Shown here piece after piece: positions 1 through 11,633 of a stretch of DNA of 64,000 nucleotides. Below the pieces are notes generated by a model. It saw only the letters and a list, made by a program, of their open reading frames with translations. It made no database searches and had not been told where the DNA came from. The stretch is from Trichoplax sp. H2. Taxonomy: Eukaryota; Placozoa; Uniplacotomia; Trichoplacea. The position numbers and the translations under genes are program-made. Positions within the stretch are counted from its first letter, which is position 1. Every line of letters starts with the position of its first letter. The stretch covers positions 1-64,000 of the forward strand of contig NOWV01000251.1 of the NCBI GenBank assembly GCA_003344405.1. Reading direction: 5' to 3'.

Positions 1-2112
1 ACATATTATGCAGTAAACAGTCCACGTAATGGAACCATCTTTTACGAATGGGTACCTAGACAATCTTATAATCTAACATGCAAGTTGAAATGATCTCACT
101 ACAATCTTGCAATCGTAATTTTGGGCTCATTTGCGACTGTACTACAGAGAAATATTTAATTCAATATCAGAGAAAAATTTCGGTTCAGTGCCATTTTACT
201 CATGGATGTTAACCAAAATAGAAGTATTTTATAACAGCAGTAGTATATCATTCAAAGTAAACAGCGATCAAAAATTAGATTATTCAATCACTGGGTAACC
301 AGAAATTTGCATGTTATTCTACTTTATTGGATTAAATTGAATAAAGTTAAATTAAAAATGGAAGGTTGTACAAGATTGTTTGTACATGTCATATATCAAA
401 GCGATAGAAAGCGGGCACTACTCTACTTGATTTCCTCTATTTTCAAATTTGGAGGTGAATTCTTCGTCGAGTAGTTCCTGCAGAAGCATGCACATATTAT
501 AATTAATTGCTGGCTATTAATTTTGGTTATCTAATTAGCTAGTTGTGATGTTTTAAATTTGTCATGGCATTTAATCTCATATCACTAGAGTACCATATAT
601 GACACCATTAGTAAGATCTATGAATGATAATTATATAATAGAAGGAAGTGAGCCCTAGCTATAAAGTTCCTCACTCTGTATTAACGGGAGGGTGGGATTG
701 TTATGTTATTAATAATAAACAAGCTATACTAATAAAAATTCGTCATTAAAGTTCCACATGATACGCTATGTTAACGGATAATGATATTTATCATTTGAAA
801 AGAAAACTGCATGTTTACTTACAATGAAAATAGAGAACTAGTAAAGTAGCTAAAGCGCATTTCAGTTGTTAACTATCAGGTTATTATTGCTTCTAAAAAA
901 GATCAATTATTTATAGCCTATTCCATATACTCTATGATACACTCGGAATTAGAAAGTAATCCAAAATTGTTAAAAATTTTCGTCCGTGTGTCTAGGAATA
1001 CACAAGTAATTTTAAATACATACTCATTTTGAAAAGTGATTGTACGCTATTATATAGATAAAATTGGAAGTATAAGTACAGTACGTAATTATTATGTGTG
1101 AAAGAAGTTTCGGTAATAATTAACAGAATGATAGTTGATCTTATTGAACATCCGGAGTTGAAGACAACTAATTTATGAATTATTATTTGCATTTGTCACA
1201 AACCAGCTTTGTGACAAGGATAACGTAAAATAAATCTCTAAATTACTATAGTCTTCGGAATTCAGTATCCCTACTCACAAGAATTTAGACGCCTTTGATT
1301 CTACGTTAAACTCAACTATACAATTGAGAACTACTTTGTTCAACTATCTGACGGGCTTTATACCTTGTAAAGCAGCAAACATTCGTGAGTCATTTTATAA
1401 AAATACCTAGGTGAGAACATCTATTAACTAATTTTTCACATTCAGACAACAACATGTGCATTCACAGAATCATTTCAGTGTACATTACAGCACAACATTA
1501 AATTTACTGTAACACATTTATAATTAGAGTAACTCTTATTGTAAGTAACTAGTTGTAATATATTATCACTATATTATATAAACCAAATTTAGATAGCTCT
1601 TTCTTCACAGTAGTTCGTACCGTGACAGCATTGCTAAGATCAGGTTACATAGCTTCTTAAACAGATTTTTAGCTTATTAATTAATTAAGGTACATTGCAC
1701 ATAGAACAAATAATGCACATAAATGAGGCAGTACCATAAATTATCCTAGGAATAGATAATCTTATTGAACCAAAAGAGCACAGATTTAACCTACTTTTAA
1801 ATTATTTGCATTGCTATGATGAAGTTATACATCTTTATACCACGATCTTCATTTCTTAACTTCAAATTCTTACCATGAATAGTGTAGTTAATCAGTCTCC
1901 TGAAACAAGTAGTGTAAGTGTTATGCTCAAAATAGGTTCACATAGTTTTGTAATGTAATAACAGACTTATTTAATTTTAAGCTCAAAGTCTATCCATCAT
2001 CGCTTGCCTTATCACCTGTCCTAGGCCTCTCTAAGTGCTGCAGTCTATTTACAGACTTATCGATTTTATTCTAAGACTAAAAGTATATTCAGCATCACTA
2101 TTATACATTGAT
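1..2112. repeat. Segmental duplication, copy 1 (left part)
   Basis: Non-coding sequence from the window edge to about 2112 is nearly identical to 14840-16518. Only scattered substitutions separate the copies, apart from one large insertion in this copy (1194-1627). The left limit cannot be seen because the duplication reaches the window start. The homology resumes at about 3123 inside the 2992 gene and runs to about 3855. The second copy therefore lacks the interval 2113-3122, which holds the promoter and the first ~44 codons. I see no gene in 1-2757. Confidence 0.93.
1194..1627. mobile_element. MITE-like non-autonomous DNA element with 5-bp TSD
   Basis: The 434-bp insert starts TGTCAC and ends GTGACA, so its ends are inverted; the inverted similarity continues imperfectly for roughly 20 bp. 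It is bracketed by direct repeats GCATT (1189-1193 and 1628-1632). The paralogous segment at 16027-16031 carries a single GCATT and no insert, giving an empty-site comparison. The insert has no coding potential. A diverged relative lies at about 30019-30586. The superfamily cannot be assigned without a library search. Confidence 0.75.
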
Positions 2113-2757
2113 ATGAAGCTAAATGATTAACATCATCCATCATTATTGAAAAATTATAATAAGAAATAAAGCTAAATCAAAACTATAACGGACATTATAT
2201 GAGGTAAAGTAGTTTACTGTTATAGAATTGAATGCAGAATACCTTCCAATAATTTATTAATCACCGTAAATTAAGGAAACACTACATTGTGTCATCGAAA
2301 CATGAAGATGCCCTTTAAGAATGTTAAAAGTATGACAGGATGAAATGATTGAGAAACGCGAATGAGTACGAAGAAGAGCTTATGTCTGTTTACGAGATTT
2401 CTGCAATGCAATCGGATTAGAGTAGCACTAGAGCCCTATAGTATCAAAGTGAAATAGGGCTTATCTAAATATGGAGTTCTACAACAGTGGATTAGAAACG
2501 AATTTAGACTAAGAATAGCCTAGACTACCGATAGAAACATGCATTACTGTATACCATGGGTAGTCCATTATGAATGCAAGATAGAGAAGATTAAACTCTC
2601 TGAAAACGGAGCAAATCAATCTTGATTTCCATAACAATGAACTCGATACGCTTTGGTAAACAACTGATTAAATTAATTTAATTTAATTTAAAGCCCTATA
2701 AAAATCAATCCTTGCATGAAATTGTGTACAATATATATAGCAGTCCCAGTACACTAT

Positions 2758-2763
2758 CACGTG
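2758..2763. promoter_or_regulatory. E-box CACGTG upstream of the 2992 gene
   Basis: The sequence TCACGTGG lies 234 bp before the ATG at 2992. Similar E-boxes sit at comparable distances before four other intact family members. In other animals this is the core site of bHLH-ZIP factors (USF, MYC/MAX, MITF/TFE). Its function here is inferred from recurrence only. Confidence 0.5.
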
Positions 2764-2991
2764 GTGATTGCTAGCTCCATCATCGATTTTCACATGACCT
2801 TGGCACATTCTTGATCTCAGCCCTTTTCACCTACGGCTAAAATCGCAGATAGAAGTTCTTGTGGTCTCCATCATCACTTTCAATCTATCTTTGCTAAAGT
2901 ACTCCTGTATCTAACAGCTCATTTACTGTACTATTTCATTTGTGGATAGGTTCAATTATATTACTAAACATCAAACTGCAACGATTTCAAC

Positions 2992-3750
2992 ATGGCTAAA
3001 CACAATCCTATGGAACATGTACTAGAGCTTTATAAACAATTTCGAGATAGCGATTCTCCCTTTATCGTCGATGAAAAAAATAATATACGGTATAGTGTCA
3101 TGCAAGAAGAAGATATGGATGAAGCTATGAAAGTCATTGCTATCTCTTTTATTGAACAAAATGAAATTTATAAAAGTCGAGGTGTTACGGTCGAGCAGTA
3201 TATCCTTGCTGCTAAATTTGAATGCCGATTGGCGATGGAAGATAAATTGGCAATCGTTGCTCGAGATATAGAAAATAATAAATTAGTTGGAGTAGGAATT
3301 GGTTATGTTTATAGTAAGGTAACTGAAGTGACAGCGGGCGAGAACGTTATTAATAACTATGGAGAAGCTATGGCTCCGATTATGGATTGTATGATGCAAT
3401 TATATGAAGACGCAGAGAAAAAAGAATCCTTTGATCCAAAGAAAATGATCGTTATCGATGATGTTGCTTGCTTGAGAGGTGAAAAATATGCTAGTAAGGC
3501 TATTGGATTCTTGAGCGGTTTTTTAGTAGAAGCAATAAGTGCTCGACATGGTTATGACAACATGATAACCACTATTTTCAATCCAATCATGCAAAAAAGA
3601 GCTCTTGCAGTTGGTTATCGATTAATTTGTTCAGTCGATTTAAATGAATATACCTATAAGGATGAAAAAGTCTTTCTAGACTTGGTAGCAAAAGGCTACA
3701 AGGAAGTGCAAATCTTTATCAAGGACATAATGAAAAATAATAAAAAATGA
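2992..3750 (+). CDS. GNAT-fold N-acetyltransferase-like protein, clade A
   Basis: Intronless frame for 252 residues, predicted to be a soluble cytosolic enzyme moving an acetyl group from acetyl-CoA to an unknown amine. The GNAT pattern is visible: a variable N-terminal helical part, a beta-4-like strand near residues 86-106 (LAIVARD...LVGVGIGY), and motif A near 154-182 (VIDDVAC followed by LRGEKYASKA). The C-terminal part, GYRLICSVDLNEY then KVFLDL, resembles the LGF...Y...VF region of insect-type arylalkylamine acetyltransferases. The start matches the paralogues at 7617 and 10315, so the full length is supported. Oddity: the Q/RxxGxG/A acetyl-CoA loop reads KYASKA, with Ser in place of the central Gly. 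A recent, broken duplicate lies at 16.5-17.1 kb. The substrate is unknown, and a degenerate non-catalytic role is possible. Confidence 0.85.
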   Translation: MAKHNPMEHVLELYKQFRDSDSPFIVDEKNNIRYSVMQEEDMDEAMKVIAISFIEQNEIYKSRGVTVEQYILAAKFECRLAMEDKLAIVARDIENNKLVGVGIGYVYSKVTEVTAGENVINNYGEAMAPIMDCMMQLYEDAEKKESFDPKKMIVIDDVACLRGEKYASKAIGFLSGFLVEAISARHGYDNMITTIFNPIMQKRALAVGYRLICSVDLNEYTYKDEKVFLDLVAKGYKEVQIFIKDIMKNNKK

Positions 3751-3839
3751 ATACGATTCTCATATAGTTGAAAGGATGATTAACTACCAATACTATAATC
3801 ATTTAGACATTAGCATTTTTTCTGCAGCAATATCAAACG

Positions 3840-3975
3840 TACTTGTATTGATAAAGAAACATTTATTTTTTGTATACGATAGATCTAGACGTGTCTAATT
3901 TCTCAATCGATAAAGCACTCTAATCTTGTGGCTGTTGGTAATAGCTACTTTCTGTTTATATTCTGAATTGGTTCC
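3840..3975 (+). repeat. Outlying unit of degenerate repeat
   Basis: A unit with the pattern TTGAT-AAA...TTGTATAC...TTTCTCAATC-ATAAA...TCTATTCTTG-like, followed by GCTGTTGG-TAATAG, resembles the repeat units at 4976-6115. Identity is low but the order of blocks is kept. Confidence 0.4.
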
Positions 3976-4077
3976 TGTCGTTAGTGTAACATTAACGATT
4001 TCAGATCATATTTCATACGTAGCTTAGCCTGTTAACTTTATAGATTTAAATTTTATGTATTACTGCAAACTTGCATC

Positions 4078-4548
4078 ATGGATAGCGATCTATACAACCA
4101 GATTTTACACTTCTACACCAGCTTCGAAAGAAAATATCCCCAAGATATTTACCACTTGGATCGCGCTAAACGATTGATTGCACTGTATCCGACATTAACG
4201 AATTCAGTATACTTTGGGGCACAATCTAAACTATCACTGCCAAGAAGACCCTACAGCACCAAAAGAGATCGCATTTGCTGCTTTCGAGCTACTAACTATA
4301 CACTTACAAGATCTTAAGAAAGCCACAACATTATTCTCAATCAAGTCGTGTAGCATATGATCGCTGATATCGCCGCGAGGGTTCCAACTCTGCCTAATCG
4401 GAATGTTCATGATTATATGACCGACTCTGAAATAACACAAGACGGAATATGGCTATTAATGCCCAAGTTATGGCTGCAGCAAGTTTGATAGGCTGTGATA
4501 TCGTAATTTACACATTAATTAGCCTGCAAAAGAGATGTCTGACGTAAC
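4078..4548 (+). pseudogene. Broken gene fragment, possibly an OTU-domain protein
   Basis: An ATG opens a frame reading MDSDLYNQILHFYTSFERKY and on to about 4225. The protein-like reading then shifts frame to EDPTAPKEIAFAAFELLTIH (4236-4320). After an in-frame TAG it continues as HMIADIAARVPTLPNRNVHD (from about 4358), and after one more frameshift near 4450 as AINAQVMAAASLIGCDIVIY (to about 4512). The last part resembles the DG-W-(T/N)-x-E-hxAhAxhhxxxIxhYT region of OTU-family cysteine proteases. The Cys-containing first motif is not visible. Several disruptions in about 450 bp point to a dead copy. The OTU assignment is pattern recognition only. Confidence 0.4.
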
Positions 4549-4975
4549 CTGCCAATTTCAGTCTTTAAATCTTGACTGGCGGTGCTGCATTCCTAGAGAA
4601 TATTTCACAGCACCCAAATGCTGTAATTAGAGTTTAAAAAATATATTTTCTCAACAAATGGTTGATTATAATTGCTAAATAATAGATTTGTTCAGATCAA
4701 AGTCGCTAGACAAAGTAAAGGCTAACGTATTCTTCAAAACTGGAAGAACCGAAGAACTTGATAAGTAAAGTTATAATTATAAAATATCTATTGAATTTGT
4801 GCTCCATGTGATCTGCATGAGATTAGTTGGTGTGAAATCAGATCAGAATTTAATCTTATTTCCTCGATTACTTGATATACTTGTATGCAAGATGGGGGTA
4901 TACTCCGGCCTAGAGGGATATAAACTAGGCTAGCCTAGATTATACTCCCAGTCTATTCTAGACTAGGGTTATAGT

Positions 4976-6115
4976 TTGGACTGTTACACCGGTACTGATG
5001 ATGAAATAATTGTTTATTGCATACTATATTGGAAAACATATTTAACATTTCAATCAATGAAATCCTCTATTCTTGATGCTGTTGGTACTAGTCTTTTTTT
5101 TTATCTATATTCTAATTTAATTACGTTAAGAAGATCAAAGATTCTAACATTGATGACGAAATAATTGCTAATTACATACCGAAATTTTAAATGTGATTAA
5201 TGTCTCAATCAATAAATTATTCTATTCTTGATGCTGTTGATGATAACCATTTTGCCTTGTAATATTGTGATCTATATTAGAATTAGATATTTATAGATTT
5301 TGTGTTAACGCTATGTTGGATCGGTCACGAGACTGTTGTTTAGCTGTGATGATTGAGCTCATATTAGTCCTACAACAGGCCGAGAATTGCTTATGGGAAT
5401 ATTTGTGCTAGAGTTTTGCTCAAAGTATGTTGAATAATAAGATGGGTCCGGATCGTATAAAAGGGGCCTTAGAGAGAGCTAAAGTAGCCTAACAGATTTT
5501 CCAAGTAGAGATTACTAGACTAACATTCTACAATTAGTTATAGCCTTTTTATTGCTAATATTCTGTAACCTTTTCACGTACTGTATGTGATAAAGTTATT
5601 CTTATCCTAAGGCTCTCGAATCTCAGTATTGCTATGAACTAGTAGTTCGGAATAGCTTAGAAATAACAATTATAACATGCCTATATTCTGAAATTATATC
5701 CATTCAGGAATACCAAAGTTTTTGATATTGATGATTCAATAATTAATTCTTGTATACTTTTAAACATATTTAATTTCTTAATCAGTAAAATACATTATTC
5801 TCGGGCCGTCAATAATATTCTGATTCTATTGCTGTAGAAGTATCGAAAATAATCGTACTGAGAATGAAATAATTGATTATTGTATGGTTATAAACGTATT
5901 AAATACTCAATCAGTAAAATAGTCTATTCTTAATACTGTTGATGATAGCCGTTGTTGTATCTGTATTCTAAGTTTGCTCCTTTAGGAAAATCAAAGATAC
6001 TTGTCTTGATGAGGGAATAATTGCTTACTGTATTCTCGTAAGAAATTGTAATATTTCAATTAATAACTTACTCTATTATTGTTGCTATTGATGATAGTCT
6101 ATATCATGAAAACTT
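4976..6115 (+). repeat. Degenerate tandem repeat, units ~110-200 bp
   Basis: At least five imperfect units share the block order TTGATGATGAAATAATTG, TTATTGTATAC, TTTCAATCAATAAAAT, then CTATTCTTGATGCTGTTGAT followed by GATAGCC. Clear units start near 4990, 5150, 5725, 5855 and 6005. The rest of 5270-5700 is diverged or unrelated. It is non-coding, and short open frames here follow from the repeat. Confidence 0.65.
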
Positions 6116-7616
6116 TTAAATTTCATCCCGTCTAATTTAGCTGGTTAGTAATAAAACAGATTACTGTCATGCTGCAGTTAATCTTCTACAGTATGCAGTA
6201 CAACATAATCTTCAGCAAGGAGGCGTCTGACTGTTTCAAGGAATTATCATTGAACGAAGAAGTGGTATCGTATCGTGAAGGATATGTCTATTGACTTATG
6301 TACTAAGGATGTTGCAGTAGCTAATCGGTAAGGTCAAGAATAACGATAAATCTTCTTATAACTGTAATTAATTCAATATAAATTTGAGGTAGGCAATTCT
6401 TATATCCATTATGATCATCCAGATGCTTTCTGAACCTATACCTATCCTCCCTTCGTTACCTTATCATCGGCCATATCATATCTCATTTATTCTGCTAACA
6501 GAGTTGCAATTGTAATATTATAATGTACTTCATTTACTATATAAAGTAAATTAAGAATTAGGTATGAAATTGCGGTAAAAGCAACGCCAATAAGCTATGA
6601 TGACAATATGAATCCTAAGAAAATAATTTGGCATGCTTTTGCTTGCATCTTTCATATTTATGAACAGTTATGAGGAGGTTTCCCAGTTTACTACTGTATG
6701 AAAACTAGACTACGCTGAGCCCGAGTAAATAAGATAGTAGGTTAGCGGTGTTAGTGGCACTCTATCAGGTGTAATAGGCCTAGCGGATTATTAAAAGATA
6801 TTACTAGGGATGTTAGTCATGCGGTTAAGTAGGACTACATGGCGCCTTGGTAGGTGGTACCGACACTTCTAAGTAGATGGCGTATAATTGGCCCAAAGTG
6901 AGGGATGACAATCATACGTAGCTTGGGGTCTTGCACTCGTAAGGCCCACATTAAATATAAATGAGAATAAGCAATAGTATAGGAAGCAAAAAATAAGATA
7001 TGAGTTGAACTGACTGAAATAGGGATTGGGAAAACATCTTTATCATTAATCCTTTCTAGGAATGTAGACTATAAAAGACTCACTACTTGGAGCTGGAGTA
7101 GGTCGATAACCTTGCGCTAGTTGTATTTGTGTGTGTAGTTGCGTCATCTTAAGTTCTACTAATGTAAAATTCAACGGTAATATTTTTGAAGTAATAAACT
7201 CTTTTAACCACTACAGAGAGGCCTAATACCCTTGCATGACTAGATACTGTAGGGTTGGAAATAGTTCTATATTAAAACTACTGATGACAATTTGGCATTA
7301 AATGAAGGAAACAAGAGCCAGTGTATAGGAAATAATGGTAAATATACTAATGAATTCGTTCATTGCATAGTTAATTAGGATAATAATCATGCGAGTACTA
7401 CATCCTTAGTCATGATATGATCGTGATTTTACATAACTTGACTTCATTACAGAACCCTTCCAAATTAAACATCAAGACTTGTTTTTGTGGACTGAAAAAT
7501 AAATCAAAAAACTTTCATGATATCTGGCTATTGCTTATCCAACTTGAATTGTATCTTCATAACTTAATCAGGCATCAAGCTTTACCTGCTTATTAAAGCT
7601 TAAAACAATTTTAAAC
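6116..7616. other. Intergenic, no gene recognised
   Basis: AT-rich sequence between the repeat block and the 7617 gene. No conserved coding frame is visible. The expected E-box position before 7617 holds only a diverged GATCGTGAT (7419-7427). Confidence 0.6.
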
Positions 7617-8402
7617 ATGGACAGTTACGAGAGGGCACAATATGTAAATAGAATTATTCTCCAATTCCAAAAAGGTCATGCTACCTTTCTCAATGATCCT
7701 CGTTATCCAATTCGTTATAGTATCATGGAAGAACACGAAATCGATGAGGCCGCTACTATGATGGCAAAGTCTTTTATTGAACAAAATGAAATGTACAAAA
7801 CGAGAGGAATTACTGTGGATGACTATCTCGAATCGGTTATCCATGAATGCAGAATGTCTGTTGAGGATAAGTTATCCATAATCGCTCGTGATATGGAAAC
7901 CAATCAGATAATTGGAGTAGCAGTAGCATACTCTTATAACAAAGCACTTCAATCATTTGCAGAAAATGAGGAAACTACCCAGCCGAAAGAAGCGCTTGCA
8001 CCGGTGATGGATTGTATGCTGCGATTAGTAGAAAAAGTAGAGCAAATGGAATCTTTCAATCCTGATAAAACGGTGATTATCGACGATGTTGCAGCTGTAA
8101 GAGGTGAAAAATACACAGGTAAATTGGTAGGATTCCTATGTGCTGGACTAGTCAAAGCATTATGTGTTCGATCAGGTTATTCATATTTGCTAACGGTCGT
8201 TCTCAATCCGGTAATGCAACGAAGAGTTCGTTCATTGGGTTATAAACTTCTTCATAGTTTAAAATTGGACGAATATATTTATCGAGGCGAAAAAGTCTTT
8301 TCCAATTTGGTCGAAAAAGGCTATCATAGTGGACAAATTTTCGTAAATTATTTAAACGATAATTGTAAAAAATTAGTAAGCTCTCCACAAGCGAAATTAT
8401 AA
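7617..8402 (+). CDS. GNAT-fold N-acetyltransferase-like protein, clade A
   Basis: Intronless frame for 261 residues, collinear with 2992 and 10315 from the first codons, which supports the ATG. Conserved clade A landmarks are FIEQNEMYKTRGIT near 53-66, KLSIIARD near 85-92, VMDCMLRL near 130-137 and FNPDKTVIIDDVAA near 147-160. The acetyl-CoA loop RGEKYTGKLVGF (162-173) keeps the central Gly of motif A (KxxGxL), unlike 2992. GYKLLHSLKLDEYIYRGEKV follows as the usual C-terminal block. It has a ~14-residue tail after the fold (LVSSPQAKL) that resembles that of 10315, so these two are close relatives. It lies between two other family members and acts alone, with no operon-like coupling. The substrate is unknown. 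Confidence 0.87.
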   Translation: MDSYERAQYVNRIILQFQKGHATFLNDPRYPIRYSIMEEHEIDEAATMMAKSFIEQNEMYKTRGITVDDYLESVIHECRMSVEDKLSIIARDMETNQIIGVAVAYSYNKALQSFAENEETTQPKEALAPVMDCMLRLVEKVEQMESFNPDKTVIIDDVAAVRGEKYTGKLVGFLCAGLVKALCVRSGYSYLLTVVLNPVMQRRVRSLGYKLLHSLKLDEYIYRGEKVFSNLVEKGYHSGQIFVNYLNDNCKKLVSSPQAKL

Positions 8403-10116
8403 TTTTCTTAACGGCAATTTCCCCCTTATTATATCATTTAACTGGCTTCATTTACTTTATAGTCATCTCTAAATAAGAATTTTATACAGTTACGAATGTT
8501 CTCCGCATTAATTAATATAGCAGTCAAATAGTAAATTACTCATTTTATAAATCACTGCTCGCATTGCATTTATACTTACGTCATCTATTCGAAGGTGATG
8601 AAAATTATTTTAAGTTCTGGTAATCTAAGAATTATGCTGCCAACCAATGAGATTATAACCGCAAATGCAATGGATAGAAAGCTAGGTTTTGATCTTATAG
8701 ACTCACAGCCCGTGATAAAAAATTGTAAGAAAGGAATTATAATCTTTAAGAATTTGATGATTAACACAACCAATTTTTAAGCAAAGAGCATTATTTCGGG
8801 GCAGTTATTTCGCTGATAGAGATTGCTATCATTTTTACATAACCCAAATTAGCTCGCTACACTTTTTCGTTGAGACTATAAGATATTGATTTGAAAATGC
8901 TTATTGATTAAAACAGTGGTGATGATTGATTACTTCCAGTTGGTACCTAGTTTAATTAAGATTAAAATATCAGTGTTATCGTTATCATGATATGAACATT
9001 CGCTGTTACGGTATCGCTGAAATAAGATAACTTGTAAATTCTATATTATTGATTAGTCCCATCTTCAGATAGAACTAATATATAATAATCGGTAATAGCT
9101 AGTAAGTCCGAAGCTAAATCTAAATAAATTAAAGCATATAACAATTCATTTATGCTTTGGCCTTGCTTAAGTTCCGACATTAATAATAGGCATAATTGTC
9201 AATCTTGCTGTAGTAATGAACTCCACAGTTGATTGTATTGATAGCTATATTTGATATAGCATAGTTGCTAAGAATAGATATTATCATGATGCTAATATTA
9301 TACGATTGCTATCCTTTATATTATAATGAACAAGAAGATTCAGATTAGGACGACTATAAAATCAAAGCTGTAACGAATTTATCAACAAAAAATTGGTTGG
9401 ATATGTATAACTGCTCATGTGAAAGGTTGTCATCGAATTATACAACAGCAAAGTCTTGATATTAAAATATTATTAGTTTAGTATATTGCTTTAATTCGAT
9501 ATACTGCCATTGTCCAGATGTCTAGCACCTAGTATTGGACAATAAGAGAAGAGAGATGATATTTTAAGTAGATCAATTCGTACAGTAAACATATTGATGA
9601 TTTATTTGAGGAAAATTTTTCCGTTTAATGACTCAAGTCTGATTGTAGGCAACTTTATAGCCGTAAATAGATTAAACTAAATACATTTAAGGATAGCAGA
9701 TAGGAGCTTGCAATTCTTTTGAGCTCAGGATATTTTAGATTAGATTCTTGTTTTAGTTAATAATATATTAATTATTGTTCGACGATGCTTAACACTAATA
9801 AAAAATTATTTTAAGTTCAATCTGTCTGAGATGACTGTATTTGTGAAAATTAGACTCGATTAGATAGAGTAGTTGTGAGATACACTTATTACACTCACAA
9901 TTAGCGAGTTTAAAGACTTTCCTAGCAACATCACATCTACATAAATGCTGCTATGCAAAAGAAGCATCATGCTTATTCCTTCAAATTGATCTAATTTAAA
10001 AATCAATGCTATAAGTGCGCCTATGTATTTATACATCATCGTTGATAATAATATTTCATAATAAATGTAAGAGTAGAAGCAATAAGTAGAATCGAAGGCC
10101 TAATTTAGTTGATGAT
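8403..10116. other. Intergenic, no gene recognised
   Basis: AT-rich spacer between two clade A genes. Short overlapping frames near 8585-8780 on both strands have no family features. No repeat clear enough to call was seen. Confidence 0.6.
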
Positions 10117-10122
10117 CACGTG
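10117..10122. promoter_or_regulatory. E-box CACGTG upstream of the 10315 gene
   Basis: GATCACGTGT lies 198 bp before the ATG at 10315, one of the shared promoter E-boxes of the family. Function is inferred. Confidence 0.5.
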
Positions 10123-10314
10123 TGTACTCTATTTGCTTAGTTATGAGTCCATCTCGGTTACTTACGCCACTGCTCTTACGTAAAATAGTATAGTTTCATA
10201 ACTAGTTTGATAATTTGATCATCATTCTTTCTTTTTTGTTATCTATGATTAGCAACATTCTGTCATTAGTCCGTGTTAATAATATATCGATAAATATCTC
10301 CAACCAATTTAGAC

Positions 10315-11100
10315 ATGACTGAAGACAAGACTGTACAACATGTAAAAAGAATCGTACATCAATTTCGAAATAGTCATGCTTCATTTATCATCGATCATCA
10401 TCATGGTATTGGTTATAGCATTATGGAAAAAGACGACATAGACGAGGCGGCTAATGTTCTTGCTATGGCTTTCACACAGCAAAACGAAATGTATAAATGT
10501 AGAGGCATTACTTTTGATGACTATGTTGAAATAGCATCCCATGAATGTCGAATATCAGCAGAGGAAAAGCTTTCCATCGTTGCACGAGATACAGAAACAA
10601 ATCAGATAGTCGGAGTAGCAGCGGGTTATTCTTACACCAAAGCAATTCAAGCTTTTGATGCAAACAACACAGAGAACAAGCACATGGAAGCTATAGAACC
10701 AATCATGGATTGTATGTTACAACTATACGAAAAAGTAGAACAAATGCCATCATTTAATCCGCATAAAACGGTTATAATGGATGATCTTGCTTGCGTACAA
10801 GGTGTCAAGTACGCTGGTAAAGCCATTGGATTTATATGCGGTGGATTAATCAGAGCAGTAAGTGCTCGACATGGTTATTCCTATTTGCTGACGGTGGCTA
10901 TCAATCCGGTGATGCAAAGACGAGCACATGCTATAGGTTATAAACTCATTCATTCCATCAATTTCGACGAATATACTTACAAGGGTCAGAAAGTATTTCA
11001 TGAATTACTGGATCAGGGTTATTATCGAGCCCAAATTTTTATTTATTATTTGAATGAGGAGAGTAATAGATTAGGGAGCTCTTCACAAGCAAAATTATGA
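10315..11100 (+). CDS. GNAT-fold N-acetyltransferase-like protein, clade A
   Basis: Intronless frame for 261 residues. The N terminus (MTEDKTVQHVKRIVHQF) aligns with its paralogues, so the ATG is sound. Visible landmarks are FTQQNEMYKCRGITFDDY near 53-70, KLSIVARD near 85-92, PIMDCMLQLYEKVEQMPSFN near 129-148 and IMDDLACVQG near 154-163. The acetyl-CoA loop KYAGKAIGFICGG has the Gly/Ala pattern of motif A. GYKLIHSINFDEYTYKGQKV then VFHELL closes the fold. The C-terminal tail GSSSQAKL matches that of 7617. Predicted soluble acetyltransferase; the acceptor substrate is unknown. Confidence 0.87.
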   Translation: MTEDKTVQHVKRIVHQFRNSHASFIIDHHHGIGYSIMEKDDIDEAANVLAMAFTQQNEMYKCRGITFDDYVEIASHECRISAEEKLSIVARDTETNQIVGVAAGYSYTKAIQAFDANNTENKHMEAIEPIMDCMLQLYEKVEQMPSFNPHKTVIMDDLACVQGVKYAGKAIGFICGGLIRAVSARHGYSYLLTVAINPVMQRRAHAIGYKLIHSINFDEYTYKGQKVFHELLDQGYYRAQIFIYYLNEESNRLGSSSQAKL

Positions 11101-11633
11101 GTTCCTGCAACTACACTTCAGGTCACGTAATGCATCTATTAGTCAATTAATCATCCGTAGATTGCTAGTTGCTATTAATGCACACGTATTTAAAAATCGA
11201 TTCGATTAACTTCTGATTATCAAGAAAAATCTATTTCTTACACTAATTAAACTAAATCATCATCGATTGGTATTAATGGCTGCTGTACTGCTAATTATTC
11301 AGTTATCAGGAAAGCACAATTAAGAAACTTAGGAAGCTAGGAATGTTTATTATTATTATTTGTAATTCTTTCGTGGAAAGACGCTGATGGAAGTATATAA
11401 AAAGACTATATTATTATCATTTTCATTCAATTTAAAACTTTCAATCTATTGGCATTTATAAATTAGCTATCTGAACTATACTTTGGTTTGACACAACTAC
11501 CGCTGACTTTAATTTAGAACACGAGGCTTATCGAAAAGAAACATCATTGCGAAATCTTAACGAACATCAGGAGCAAGCAAAGTGACCTCTAGTAGTGCTT
11601 GTCTTTACGTAAAAAGTTCTAAGAAGAGAAATT

